From positions 1 through 64,000 of the forward strand of contig JACKQF010000002.1 in assembly GCA_024232965.1 (NCBI GenBank): a stretch of DNA of 64,000 nt, read 5' to 3'. The position numbers and the translations under genes are program-made. This document shows positions 43,576 to 52,558 of this stretch, in pieces. The notes under the pieces are model-generated. The model was given only the letters and a program-made list of their open reading frames with translations. It did not search any database and was not told where the DNA came from. How positions within the stretch are numbered: position 1 is the first letter of the stretch; every line of letters begins with the position of its first letter. The DNA comes from Verrucomicrobiaceae bacterium. Its GTDB lineage: Bacteria > Verrucomicrobiota > Verrucomicrobiia > Verrucomicrobiales > Verrucomicrobiaceae.

Positions 43576-45402
43576 ATGGACCGTAAAGCCTGGATCGTCA
43601 TTACCTTTTGCGTCATCGGCATGGGGTTCAACATGTGGTATGCCAACAAAGCTGCGGAGGAACGCCGCGCCTGGGATGCAGCACATGCACCGAAGCCCGA
43701 CGCCACCGCGCCTGTCACCCCTGGCACCACCGCAGAAGCCCCTGCAACAGCAACGGTCGCCCCGGCCACACCAGCGGCCCCTGGGCAACCCGCAGCAACT
43801 GCGACGACCGCTCTGCCCGAGGAAAAACACACGCTGACCCAGGGCAGCGCCAGTTTTGAATTCACCACCATCGGCGGTGGGATCAAGGTCGCCAACCTCA
43901 TGGCGCTTGACCAAGTGATCCTGAATAACCATGGCCGCGAACCCATTGGCTCGCTCCGCCGCGAGGCTGCTGGCATCGATGCAACGCCCTACAAGATCGT
44001 CGAAAAATCCGACAAGTCTGTCACCTTCGAAGGGAAGGCCGCCGACGGCCTCGTCATCCGTAAGACCTACAGCCTCGTTGAGCCAAACTCAGAAGGCTAC
44101 GACGACCATTTGTTGAACCTGACCATCGATCTGCGCAACGAAGGTGCCACCCCCATCAAATCAGAGGAGTTTTACCTCTACGCAGGTGCTGCCGCCTCCA
44201 TGCGACCTGATGAAATCTTGCACCCCGGCTTCTTCTGGAACGACGCTGGCAACGCCGATCACTATGAGTCGAGCTACTTTGCTGGCGGCATGTTTAGCAG
44301 CGAAAAACCAGAGTTCCGCCAATCCTACAACTGGCTGCGATTCGGCGGCGTGATGAGCCGATTCTATGCTCACATCATCTCCCGCACCGACGCCCAGGAC
44401 AAGTCCGTGGCTGGGAAGCTCTGGGCGCGGCGCTTCCTGGTCGATCACAGCAATGACGACATGAAGGACATCAAGGGAGCTTCTGCAGACTACGCCGTCG
44501 AAGGAGCCGTCGGCCTGCCACCTGTTGATCTCGCCCCCGCAGCGACGCAAACTGGCACTTATCAGATCTACCTCGGCCCCAAGGAATATCACCGCCTGCG
44601 CGACATTGGTCAGCAGCGTGACTTCGTCATGTTCTACGGCTGGTTCACCCCAATCAGTAAGCTGCTGACGAACCTCATGCGCTGGATGCACTCCTGGAGT
44701 GGCAACTGGGGTGTGGCGATCATTTTCATGACCCTTCTCATCCGGCTCTGCCTCTGGCCGCTTCAGGCCAGCTCACAGTCCAAGATGAAGAAGATGTCTC
44801 TCCTCGGCCCGATGATGCAGGATCTGAAGACCAAGTACAAGGATGATCCGCAGAAGATGCAGACGGAGACGATGAAGCTCTACCGCGACTACGGCGTCAA
44901 CCCCATCGGCGGGTGCCTGCCGATGCTCCTACAGATCCCCATTTTCTTTGGTTTCTTCCGTGTGCTGCAATACGCCGCTGAATTGCGCGGCCAAGGCATC
45001 TGGTGGGTCAACGACCTCTCCATGCCAGACACCGTAGGGCATTTCATGGGCTTCCCAGTGAACGTGTTGCCACTGATCATGGGCGTCACCATGTTCGTGC
45101 AGATGAAGGTCACGCCGCAGCCAACATCGGTGGATAAGAGCCAGCAAATGATCTTCAAGCTGATGCCCTTCCTCTTCCTGTTCTTCTGCTACAACTTCGC
45201 AGCAGCACTGGCCTTGTATTGGTCCACCCAGAACATCTTCGGCATTTTCCAGAGCTACATCATGCGCCTCTACCAGAAGGAGCCAAAGTTGGAAAAAGTG
45301 GATCGCGCACCAAAAGGCCCACCACCCCAGAATCCGTTCTTCAACCCCATGGGCAACAAAACGCACAAGGACAAGAAGAACCGCCCACGCCTCGGCGGCT
45401 AG
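43576..45402 (+). CDS. yidC: Membrane protein insertase YidC
   Basis: This 608-residue protein inserts proteins into the cytoplasmic membrane, including ATP synthase a and c subunits. It has an N-terminal anchor (AWIVITFCVIGMGFNMWY), an Ala/Pro/Thr-rich linker, a large periplasmic domain, and the C-terminal five-helix core starting NWGVAIIFMTLLIRLCLWPL, with the conserved arginine in IRL, and NPIGGCLPMLLQIPIFFGFF. The C-terminus is basic (KDKKNRPRLGG). ATG 43576 is chosen because it starts the anchor; the frame is open to 43432 without sense. Confidence 0.95.
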   Translation: MDRKAWIVITFCVIGMGFNMWYANKAAEERRAWDAAHAPKPDATAPVTPGTTAEAPATATVAPATPAAPGQPAATATTALPEEKHTLTQGSASFEFTTIGGGIKVANLMALDQVILNNHGREPIGSLRREAAGIDATPYKIVEKSDKSVTFEGKAADGLVIRKTYSLVEPNSEGYDDHLLNLTIDLRNEGATPIKSEEFYLYAGAAASMRPDEILHPGFFWNDAGNADHYESSYFAGGMFSSEKPEFRQSYNWLRFGGVMSRFYAHIISRTDAQDKSVAGKLWARRFLVDHSNDDMKDIKGASADYAVEGAVGLPPVDLAPAATQTGTYQIYLGPKEYHRLRDIGQQRDFVMFYGWFTPISKLLTNLMRWMHSWSGNWGVAIIFMTLLIRLCLWPLQASSQSKMKKMSLLGPMMQDLKTKYKDDPQKMQTETMKLYRDYGVNPIGGCLPMLLQIPIFFGFFRVLQYAAELRGQGIWWVNDLSMPDTVGHFMGFPVNVLPLIMGVTMFVQMKVTPQPTSVDKSQQMIFKLMPFLFLFFCYNFAAALALYWSTQNIFGIFQSYIMRLYQKEPKLEKVDRAPKGPPPQNPFFNPMGNKTHKDKKNRPRLGG

Positions 45403-45444
45403 CTAGTGTGATCCGCACCGCCTTCCGCCCTGCGCAGAAGTTTT

Positions 45445-45598
45445 GACCGCACTCAGCGCAGACCTGCCGATACCCATCGGTCCTGATAGCCTCTGACCAG
45501 TAGTCGGTAGGGACCGGCTGTGTCCCGTCCGACTCTAGCGCGGTTGAGTGGTCCACGGCGCCTCCACCCGATCAGATGTTTGGACCGCGCTCAGCGCA
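45445..45598. repeat. Direct repeat pair flanking a palindrome in the yidC downstream region
   Basis: GACCGCACTCAGCGCA at 45445-45460 recurs as GACCGCGCTCAGCGCA at 45583-45598 (15 of 16 identical), 138 bp apart. Between them lies the REP-like palindrome at 45502-45534. The 229-bp stretch has no gene. Confidence 0.55.
45502..45534. repeat. REP-like palindrome
   Basis: AGTCGGTAGGGAC and GTCCCGTCCGACT pair with two mismatches around a 7-nt loop. The left arm shares 12 exact bases with the intergenic site at 8204-8215. This suggests a family of short dispersed palindromes in the genome. It could also act as the yidC terminator, though no T-run follows. Confidence 0.5.
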
Positions 45599-45631
45599 AC
45601 CCCACCCATTTCCTACGCCAGGGATCCCACT

Positions 45632-46480
45632 TTATTGAGGCTGCATCGAGGCGGCAGTCGTGATGAACGACGGCGGTGCTTCGTCATCAAGAATGCTGCG
45701 CAACCCCGGCGGAACAATTTGCTGATCGGAGGTGCGCAAGGTGTCAGAGATGCTGTCGATCTGAATACTGAGATCGTCCGAGTCCATTCCTGTCAGGCCG
45801 GTCTCGCAGATGTGGTTGATCTTCTGTTCGGTCTTGTCCAGCTCTGCCATGGTCAGATCTAGGCTTTCCTGCGCGCGATCAAAATTGGCCAACCGATCCT
45901 TCATCGTATCGATTTTTTCCTCGATCGATTTGACCAAGCGCTCAGGGCTGTGCTCGCGAATGCGCTCAAGCTGCGACTCCGCCTCAGCCATCTCAAATTC
46001 GATCTGCCCGCGGCGGGTCGTGGACATGAAGCGCTCGATGCCCGCCTTTTGGTGCAGCAGCTTCAGGAAAAGCCACAGCATCTTGTCCAAAGACTCAGTG
46101 CGGAAGTTGTTCATCCCGGCGCTGCTGGCCACACCATCGAGCGTCTGTCGCAGGTTCAACAGATCCATGCAGCGAACGCGTAGCTTGAAGAAGCGTGTCG
46201 CATCATCATCCGAGAGCAACTGCATGATCTCCTGCAACTTTGCCTGCTGCTGAGAGCGGGACAATTCCTCTTCCTTCGTCAATTGCTCCCCGCGCAGCAC
46301 GGCCTGGAATCGGGGATTCGTGCCCAGGAAACCCAGGTACGCGATTTCTGCTGCGGCGACTCCGGCGAGAACTTCGGGATTCCCTGAAAGCAGAGAAAAC
46401 GCAGCCCCCGCGCCCAGCAGAAGGAGATTCCAGTGCCATTTGAATGCGCGTTTCAGCATGCTGCCGAGGGACTGAGCCAT
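45632..46480 (-). CDS. Membrane-anchored coiled-coil protein in an ABC transporter operon, unknown function
   Basis: This 282-residue protein is not recognised. The N-terminus has two hydrophobic segments (NLLLLGAGAAFSLLSGN and VLAGVAAAEIAYLGFLG), and the rest is charged and helical, with likely coiled coils at about residues 60-95 and 165-235 (ESQLERIREHSPERLVKSIEE). The C-terminus is cytoplasmic and ends in Pro, Ala and Gln. It lies 24 bp after the ATPase gene on the same strand, so it is the fourth gene of the ABC operon and may be a membrane-bound partner of the transporter. Confidence 0.7.
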   Translation of the reverse strand: MAQSLGSMLKRAFKWHWNLLLLGAGAAFSLLSGNPEVLAGVAAAEIAYLGFLGTNPRFQAVLRGEQLTKEEELSRSQQQAKLQEIMQLLSDDDATRFFKLRVRCMDLLNLRQTLDGVASSAGMNNFRTESLDKMLWLFLKLLHQKAGIERFMSTTRRGQIEFEMAEAESQLERIREHSPERLVKSIEEKIDTMKDRLANFDRAQESLDLTMAELDKTEQKINHICETGLTGMDSDDLSIQIDSISDTLRTSDQQIVPPGLRSILDDEAPPSFITTAASMQPQ

Positions 46481-46504
46481 GAGGTAAATCGTCCGTTAGC
46501 CCGC

Positions 46505-47377
46505 TCAGGTAGAGGTTTCAAGCGGATCTAGCAAGGCCATAACGGCATTAACGGAATCTTGGAAAACCTTTGTGCGGTGAGTTTCCAGCGATGGCCGATC
46601 CGGCGGCGCGATTTTCAACCGGTGCAAAATGGTGCCGGGAGAGCGACTGAGGATAAACAGTCGGTCACCGAGATACACCGCCTCCGCCACATCGTGCGTG
46701 ATGAAAAATACCGTCGCCTCGAGCCCCCTCCACAGTTCAATGAGCAGGTCCTGCATGCGATGCCGAGTGATGGGGTCCAAGGCCCCGAAGGGCTCGTCCA
46801 TCAAAATGATGCGTGGCTCCAGGATCAAGGTGCGGGCAATCGCCACGCGCTGATTCATACCGCCACTGAGTTCGTGCGGAAACTTGTGCGCGTCTTTTTT
46901 TGGATCGAGCCCCACACGCTGAATCCAATCGAGCGCCCGCTCCTTGCGATCTGCGGCAGAGACTTCGGCCAACTCGAGACCAAAGCTCACATTCTCAAGC
47001 ACGGTACGATTTGGAAAGTTGGAGTAATCCTGGAAGACCATGCCACGATCTGGCCCAGGGCCAGTGACGGGCTTTCCGTTCACCAGGACGCTGCCGGTCG
47101 TGTGCGGGAACTGCGGACTGAGACCCGCAATGATTCGCAGGATGGTGCTTTTTCCACAACCACTGGGGCCGAGGATGGGGATAAACTCCCCGACCTTTGG
47201 CAGATCCTCGATGTCAAAGGTCACATCCTTGATTGCGGTGAAGCTCCCCTTGGGACCGCCCTCGTAGGTCTTGGCCACGCCGCTGAATTGCACCACCTTG
47301 GGCGCATCTGGAGCGACCGGTTCATAGGTCTCCAGTGCGCAAGGTGCCTCGCCAACTTTTAGTTCAATTTTGGACAT
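46505..47377 (-). CDS. ABC transporter ATPase (nitrate/sulfonate/taurine type)
   Basis: This 290-residue ATPase has Walker A GPSGCGKST, the signature LSGGMNQRVAIAR and Walker B IILMDEPFGALD with the following switch FFITHDVAEAV, as in TauB/SsuB/NrtD. It powers uptake through the permease encoded just upstream. ATG 47377 overlaps the end of the permease gene by 14 bp; a TTG at 47398 is a weaker start. The substrate is not readable from the sequence. Confidence 0.9.
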   Translation of the reverse strand: MSKIELKVGEAPCALETYEPVAPDAPKVVQFSGVAKTYEGGPKGSFTAIKDVTFDIEDLPKVGEFIPILGPSGCGKSTILRIIAGLSPQFPHTTGSVLVNGKPVTGPGPDRGMVFQDYSNFPNRTVLENVSFGLELAEVSAADRKERALDWIQRVGLDPKKDAHKFPHELSGGMNQRVAIARTLILEPRIILMDEPFGALDPITRHRMQDLLIELWRGLEATVFFITHDVAEAVYLGDRLFILSRSPGTILHRLKIAPPDRPSLETHRTKVFQDSVNAVMALLDPLETST

Positions 47378-48503
47378 TTTTGACGTGGGGAAAGGCAACG
47401 CGCTGAATCCACAAAATGAGTCTATCGATTCCGTAAGCGAGCATGCTGATAATGAGAAGGCAGAGGTAAATGTGCTCCCGAGGTCCCTGGCGCTGACTCA
47501 TCGTGATGAGAGCACCGAGCCCACGCTTGGCATTGATGACCTCCGCCAGCATGATGTAACCAAAAGCCAGTCCAAACAGGAGACGAAGGCTGTTCACCAT
47601 GTCCGGCAATGCCAAGGGCAGCAGGACGTGGCGGATGGCTTGGTGATTCAGAATGGGAAACCAAAGCAGCCCACCGATGGCAAAGCCGATCACCGCGCGC
47701 ACGACAAACGACTGGACGATGACGGCAGTCTCAGGAACAGCCACGCCCTCCGTGCTGCGCTCTAGCAAAAAGGCACCCAGGGCAAAACAGATGGCATAAA
47801 TCGCGCCGGCGATACTAGCCCCAACGAGGGCCTTTTTCCCCCGACGATGGGCACCCAAGGTGTAAGCCGTATCAAGATATCGATCCGGCACGGCTTGCAC
47901 GGCGGAGGTTGCATCGAACAAGACGAAGGCAACTGAGGCCAGGAAGATGAACATGACCTTCTGCACTTCATCGATCCCGAACCACATCAAAGTCAGCGGA
48001 ATCAGAGCCGCAATCGGGATATTGCGCCCAAAGATGTTCATTGGCTTCAAGAAGGCATTTACACGCAGATAACTGCCAGCGATGACGCCCAGCGGCACCC
48101 CGATCGCGACCGACATCAAGAAGCCGCCAACCACACGAGCGAGACTAGCCACGGCGCTGAGCGTCAGTGCGCGATCAAACCAAAGCGATCTAAACGACCC
48201 AAAGGTCTCCGCGATGCTTGGCAGGTTGTAGGCGTTGACGAGTCGCTGCCCGACCTCCCCTACCGTAAGGATATGCCAGACGAGAAAGACCAAGCCGACG
48301 CAGGCCACGGCAAGTAACGCAGACTCGCCCATCGTAGGCACGTCCCGCAACGTCGTCCAGCGTCGCCACCAATTGGAGGATGCTTCGACTGCCAGAGACA
48401 TTTCCTTCGGCTGCACTACATCATCCGACACCTCGGGTGGTGCCGGATCGGGGCTCGCAGGTTTCTCTGCCGGAGCAGGAGGCGATGGCTTGGAATCGCT
48501 CAT
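47364..48503 (-). CDS. ABC transporter permease (TauC/SsuC-like)
   Basis: This 379-residue protein has a Pro-rich cytoplasmic N-terminus (about 70 residues), a first membrane segment (ALLAVACVGLVFLVWHILTV), and then the BPD-type permease domain with about six helices, including the coupling-helix region (YTLGAHRRGKKALVGASIAGA). The long proline-rich N-terminal extension is unusual for TauC-like permeases. It lies 32 bp after the substrate-binding gene and overlaps the ATPase gene. Confidence 0.88.
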   Translation of the reverse strand: MSDSKPSPPAPAEKPASPDPAPPEVSDDVVQPKEMSLAVEASSNWWRRWTTLRDVPTMGESALLAVACVGLVFLVWHILTVGEVGQRLVNAYNLPSIAETFGSFRSLWFDRALTLSAVASLARVVGGFLMSVAIGVPLGVIAGSYLRVNAFLKPMNIFGRNIPIAALIPLTLMWFGIDEVQKVMFIFLASVAFVLFDATSAVQAVPDRYLDTAYTLGAHRRGKKALVGASIAGAIYAICFALGAFLLERSTEGVAVPETAVIVQSFVVRAVIGFAIGGLLWFPILNHQAIRHVLLPLALPDMVNSLRLLFGLAFGYIMLAEVINAKRGLGALITMSQRQGPREHIYLCLLIISMLAYGIDRLILWIQRVAFPHVKNVQN

Positions 48504-48535
48504 GCAGGCGCTAGGGATAGATTTTGATCAGCGGG

Positions 48536-50275
48536 TCACTCCTGGCTCTCCAGGGCGATGACCTTGATTTCCACTCGACGATTTTTCGCGTGATTGTTGG
48601 GATCGCTTGGGTCAGCAGGCTTATCCCAGCCGACACCTTCGGTGCTAAACTGATTGGGCTGGAGAGTGTTGTATTTGTTTACCAGCGCTTCTTTCACGGC
48701 GTTGGCACGATTATTGGCCAGATCCTTGACCAACTGCGGACTGACCCGCCCCTTCATGCTAGCATCCGTGTGACCTTCGATGATGATGTTGGCTGCGCCG
48801 TATTGTGCCGCCATCTTGGCGACCTCTTCCAGCACGACGTCCACGTTGCCATCGTAAAGTGTCTCCACATCCTTGCCGTCCTCACGCACTGTGACTTTCT
48901 TGAAGAGATCCCAGGAGTTCGGGTAAAACTGAATGACGATGACCTTGGTCAGAATCTCCGACCCTTCCGCCTTGATCGTTTGCACGGTCTTGGGAGCAAA
49001 GTTCACCACATACTCGTTGCGACTGCTCTTGTAGGGCTCCTCGTTCCCGAGTTTGTCGATAACGCTGAAGTCCATGACGGTGTCAAAAGACACTGGCGGA
49101 CCGACGCGACCCATTTTGCGATAGAGCATGTAGGCGGTGTTCCAGGTGCGCTCAAAATTCGCCGGATTGTTCTGATTCAGGAAGAAGTCGCGGTTCTCAG
49201 CATAGTTGGTGCTGTGTGCGTCACCCAACATCCCAAGGGTGTCTGGTTCTGGGATCCCGTACATTTTGGACATCAGAGACGCCGCCTGCTTGCGGCCAGC
49301 CTCTGTCTTCATCTTCTCCATGCCATCAAAAATGCCACGCACAAGACCTTCGACGATGTCTGGATTATCGCGGGCAAAATCTGCGCGAGCGAACCACACG
49401 TCTGCGATCAACTTGTTGGCCGTCGCGGTGCTTACGAGCAAGTGATTGCCGTCCACACCACTGAGATTGTAGATGTCTGGCGCCCAACTGACACAGGCAG
49501 CGATGGACTTGTCACTATTGAACGCTGCTGCCGCTTGGAAAGCGTCCTCCGTATAGACAAACTCCACTTCCGCAGGCTGCACACCACCGTTGACGAGGGC
49601 GTTTAGAATGAAGTACTCGCTGGGCGAGTTCTGCGCCAGCACCACCTTCTTCTTGCGCAGATCCGCGATGGTCGGATTCTTTGGATCTTTTGCAGCGCTG
49701 CGGCGGATCACGATACCGTCACCGCCATTGGAAAAGTCCACTTGCTGATAGATGCGCGGCATCAGACGGGCGTCCTTTTTCAGTTCCTCCATGAAGAGCG
49801 GCAACATATCCAGCGTTGCCCAGCCGATGTGCACTTGGCCAGACGCATACGCATCCCGCATCGAAACTGGGTTATCGATCAGCACGAGCTCCACGTTGAA
49901 AGGTTCGCCCGATGGAGTTTTCCACTGAATCCCTGCGGCACCGCCATTGTTTTGCAGAATAATCGGTGCCCAACCTGCCCAGACGTTCAGCGCAAACTTC
50001 ACGGTCCGGTTCACCAGCGGCTGATAGTCTGACTTCTCCTTGACCTCTGGCAGCTTTTCGCTGGGCTTGAAGGCGTACTCTTTCACCGTGGTCGGCACAT
50101 TTGGGTCGGGAGCTTCGGTGCCTTGAGCCGTCTTTAGATCATCCACGGTCACGTTGCCGCCACCACCGCTCCCACTTGGGAATAACGTGCCCCGGAAGGC
50201 GTAGGCCAGCAGGCCAGCCACGACGAGCATGAGGGCAATGTAAAACAACGGTTTGGGTTTCTGGGAGTCGTCCAT
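48536..50275 (-). CDS. Membrane-anchored substrate-binding protein fused to an OmpA peptidoglycan-binding domain
   Basis: This 579-residue protein has one N-terminal membrane segment (LFYIALMLVVAGLLAYAF) with no cleavage site, a linker, an NMT1/SsuA-like substrate-binding domain (about 70-430, with KFALNVWAGWAPI and ALVNGGVQPAEVEFVY), and a C-terminal OmpA-like domain (about 455-575, with IIIEGHTDA and AKNRRVEIKV, which carry the Asp and Arg that hold peptidoglycan in this fold). The usual SsuA-type proteins are lipoproteins or soluble. Here the binder is tied both to the membrane and to the cell wall. It is the first gene of the four-gene ABC operon. Confidence 0.88.
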   Translation of the reverse strand: MDDSQKPKPLFYIALMLVVAGLLAYAFRGTLFPSGSGGGGNVTVDDLKTAQGTEAPDPNVPTTVKEYAFKPSEKLPEVKEKSDYQPLVNRTVKFALNVWAGWAPIILQNNGGAAGIQWKTPSGEPFNVELVLIDNPVSMRDAYASGQVHIGWATLDMLPLFMEELKKDARLMPRIYQQVDFSNGGDGIVIRRSAAKDPKNPTIADLRKKKVVLAQNSPSEYFILNALVNGGVQPAEVEFVYTEDAFQAAAAFNSDKSIAACVSWAPDIYNLSGVDGNHLLVSTATANKLIADVWFARADFARDNPDIVEGLVRGIFDGMEKMKTEAGRKQAASLMSKMYGIPEPDTLGMLGDAHSTNYAENRDFFLNQNNPANFERTWNTAYMLYRKMGRVGPPVSFDTVMDFSVIDKLGNEEPYKSSRNEYVVNFAPKTVQTIKAEGSEILTKVIVIQFYPNSWDLFKKVTVREDGKDVETLYDGNVDVVLEEVAKMAAQYGAANIIIEGHTDASMKGRVSPQLVKDLANNRANAVKEALVNKYNTLQPNQFSTEGVGWDKPADPSDPNNHAKNRRVEIKVIALESQE

Positions 50276-50437
50276 AGTTTTTCGAATTAGAGGTTTGGAA
50301 TGACAGTGGGGAGTCTAGGGCGGCATTGCGCCCGGCTCAATCCAAAACCGCCCCGATCCAAAATCCGCGCCGAATTGTAGCCCAGCCGGAATCAATTCGG
50401 GCGAAATCTAGACCCCTCTAACATCGTTCCCTTACCC

Positions 50438-51928
50438 ATGTCTCCACGTTTCTTGTTTCTCAGCCTCATCGCCCTCTGCTGCCAGCTTGCCCCACGCAGC
50501 AGCTTTGGCGCAGATCGATTGAATGTCCTCTTCATCGCCATTGACGATCAAAACGATTGGATCGGCTGCCTCGGCGGCAATCCCCAAGTGAAGACACCCA
50601 ACATCGATGCGCTGGCAAAACGCGGCACCCTTTTCACTAATGCCCATTGTCAGGCCCCACTTTGCAATCCGTCCCGCAGCAGCCTTCTCACCGGCCTGCG
50701 CCCCTCTTCCACCGGTATCTATGGCCTAGCTCCCGGCATCCGCGAGGTCGAACAGACCAAGAACCACATCACCCTGCCGCAGACCTTCACCTCCGCCGGT
50801 TACCACACTTACACATGCGGCAAGATCTATCATGACGGCTCGATGCGGCCCAGGGACAAAGAGAAAGAATTCAACGAGTGGGGCCCAGCACCAGGCCCAG
50901 GAAAGGCCAAGACGCCGATCGCAAATCTGCCTTGGGAAGGACGCCATCCCGCCATGGACTGGGGTCCCCTGCCCATCGAAGACGAAGAAGGTGGCGACCA
51001 CATCATCGCCTCCGCAGCCATCAAAGCATTGGAGACCGCTCCCGCAGACAAGCCCTTCTTCATCGCCACCGGCTTCCGCCTGCCCCACGTCCCCTGCTTT
51101 GCGCCACCCGCTTGGTTTGATCTCTATCCAAACGATACACTGCAACTTCCCGCCGTGAAGGAAGATGACCGCGATGATCTGCCAAAATTCGCCGACTTCC
51201 TCCACTGGAAACTGCCGGAGCCGCGCCTCTCCACCCTGCGCAAATACAACGAGTGGAAGCCCCTCGTCCGTGCCTACCTCGCCTGCACTAGCTTCATGGA
51301 TGCCCAAGTCGGTCGAGTCGTCGAGGCCCTGGAAAAAACCGGTCGAGCCAAGGATACGATCATCGTCCTTTGGTCAGATCATGGCTGGCACCTCGGCGAA
51401 AAACTCATCACCGGCAAAAACACACTATGGAACGAAAGCACCCGTGTCCCGCTGCTGTTTGCAGGTCCAGGCATCACCGCTGGTGCGACATGCACACGCC
51501 CAGCCGAACTGCTCGATATCTTCCCCACGCTGCTCGCGCTCACAGGTCAACCCGCCCGCGCCGATCTCGAAGGCCATAGCCTGATGCCGCAGCTTAAAGA
51601 TGCCACCGCCCCACGCGAATGGCCCGCAATCACCACCCACAATCAAGGCAATCACACCATCCGAACCGAAGACTGGCGCTACATCCGCTACGCAGACGGC
51701 AGCGAAGAACTCTACGATGAAAAGGCAGACTTCAACGAGTGGACCAACCTCGCCAAAGACCCCGCCTACGCCAAGACCAAAGAAGACCTCTCCAAATGGC
51801 TACCGAAAATCGACAAGCCACCCGTCCCCGGCAGCAAGAGCCGCGTCCTCACCTTTGAGCCCATCACCGGAGAAGCCGTGTGGGAAGACCAACCGATCGA
51901 TAAGACCGCACCGCTCCCAGAACCTTAG
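50438..51928 (+). CDS. Secreted sulfatase (iduronate-2-sulfatase-like)
   Basis: This 496-residue protein has a signal peptide (FLFLSLIALCCQLAPRSSFG) and the sulfatase fold. Cys76 in CNPSRSSLLTG is the residue converted to formylglycine; Asp36 and Asp37 in IAIDDQND and DH in LWSDHGWHLGE bind calcium. It cleaves sulfate esters, probably from sulfated polysaccharides, outside the cytoplasm. No formylglycine-generating enzyme is in the window. A small secreted protein gene follows 14 bp downstream, apparently in the same operon. Confidence 0.9.
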   Translation: MSPRFLFLSLIALCCQLAPRSSFGADRLNVLFIAIDDQNDWIGCLGGNPQVKTPNIDALAKRGTLFTNAHCQAPLCNPSRSSLLTGLRPSSTGIYGLAPGIREVEQTKNHITLPQTFTSAGYHTYTCGKIYHDGSMRPRDKEKEFNEWGPAPGPGKAKTPIANLPWEGRHPAMDWGPLPIEDEEGGDHIIASAAIKALETAPADKPFFIATGFRLPHVPCFAPPAWFDLYPNDTLQLPAVKEDDRDDLPKFADFLHWKLPEPRLSTLRKYNEWKPLVRAYLACTSFMDAQVGRVVEALEKTGRAKDTIIVLWSDHGWHLGEKLITGKNTLWNESTRVPLLFAGPGITAGATCTRPAELLDIFPTLLALTGQPARADLEGHSLMPQLKDATAPREWPAITTHNQGNHTIRTEDWRYIRYADGSEELYDEKADFNEWTNLAKDPAYAKTKEDLSKWLPKIDKPPVPGSKSRVLTFEPITGEAVWEDQPIDKTAPLPEP

Positions 51929-51942
51929 CCACTGCCGCATCC

Positions 51943-52533
51943 ATGCGCCACGCCCTCCTCTCGCTCTTCCTTCTCACCTTCGCCCCGATGCTGCGGGCGG
52001 ATCAGTTTGTCCTTTTTGATGTGACATTTACCTTCACGAAGGATGACGCTTTCAACGCCAAGCCCAACCAGTCTCACTACTATGTGAAAGGCGACCAACT
52101 GAATCCGCAGCGCCCCACGGACTGGACATCACCCATCGATTACCGCAACGGCACCGTGCATCTGCGGCTTGAGGTGCTCGATAAACCTGCAGGCAGCCAA
52201 CCCACCAGTTGGAGCGTTTGCTACATCCCCAACAAAGGCCAAAACCACGGCTACGGCTGCATCGGCACCGGCCCCTACACAGAAAAAGGCCTGGTGGAAA
52301 AGGACATCAGCATGACCAGCTTTTGGCAAAACGACGACATCATCTGGAGTCAAGGCATCAAGGAAATGCATCTCGTCATCAAAGACGATCACAACATGCA
52401 CGCCCACAAACTCCCCGATCCCAGCAAGTTCTTTCCCACCAAGGTTCGCATGACACTAATCCAAGTCTCAAAAGGCGCGACCTATGACGCGAAGCTGGTG
52501 CCGGAATTGGCAGGAGCAGCAAAAGGGAAATAA
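51943..52533 (+). CDS. Small secreted protein of unknown function beside a sulfatase
   Basis: This 196-residue protein has a signal peptide (HALLSLFLLTFAPMLRA). The mature part is a beta-rich domain with many aromatic residues (FVLFDVTFTFTKDD, HYYVKGDQLNP, YGCIGTGPYTEKG). It is not an enzyme family that I recognise. It follows the sulfatase by 14 bp, so it is probably its partner, for example a carbohydrate-binding protein. That is an inference from position. Confidence 0.7.
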   Translation: MRHALLSLFLLTFAPMLRADQFVLFDVTFTFTKDDAFNAKPNQSHYYVKGDQLNPQRPTDWTSPIDYRNGTVHLRLEVLDKPAGSQPTSWSVCYIPNKGQNHGYGCIGTGPYTEKGLVEKDISMTSFWQNDDIIWSQGIKEMHLVIKDDHNMHAHKLPDPSKFFPTKVRMTLIQVSKGATYDAKLVPELAGAAKGK

Positions 52534-52558
52534 AAGGGGGGGCAAGCCTTCGCCAACA

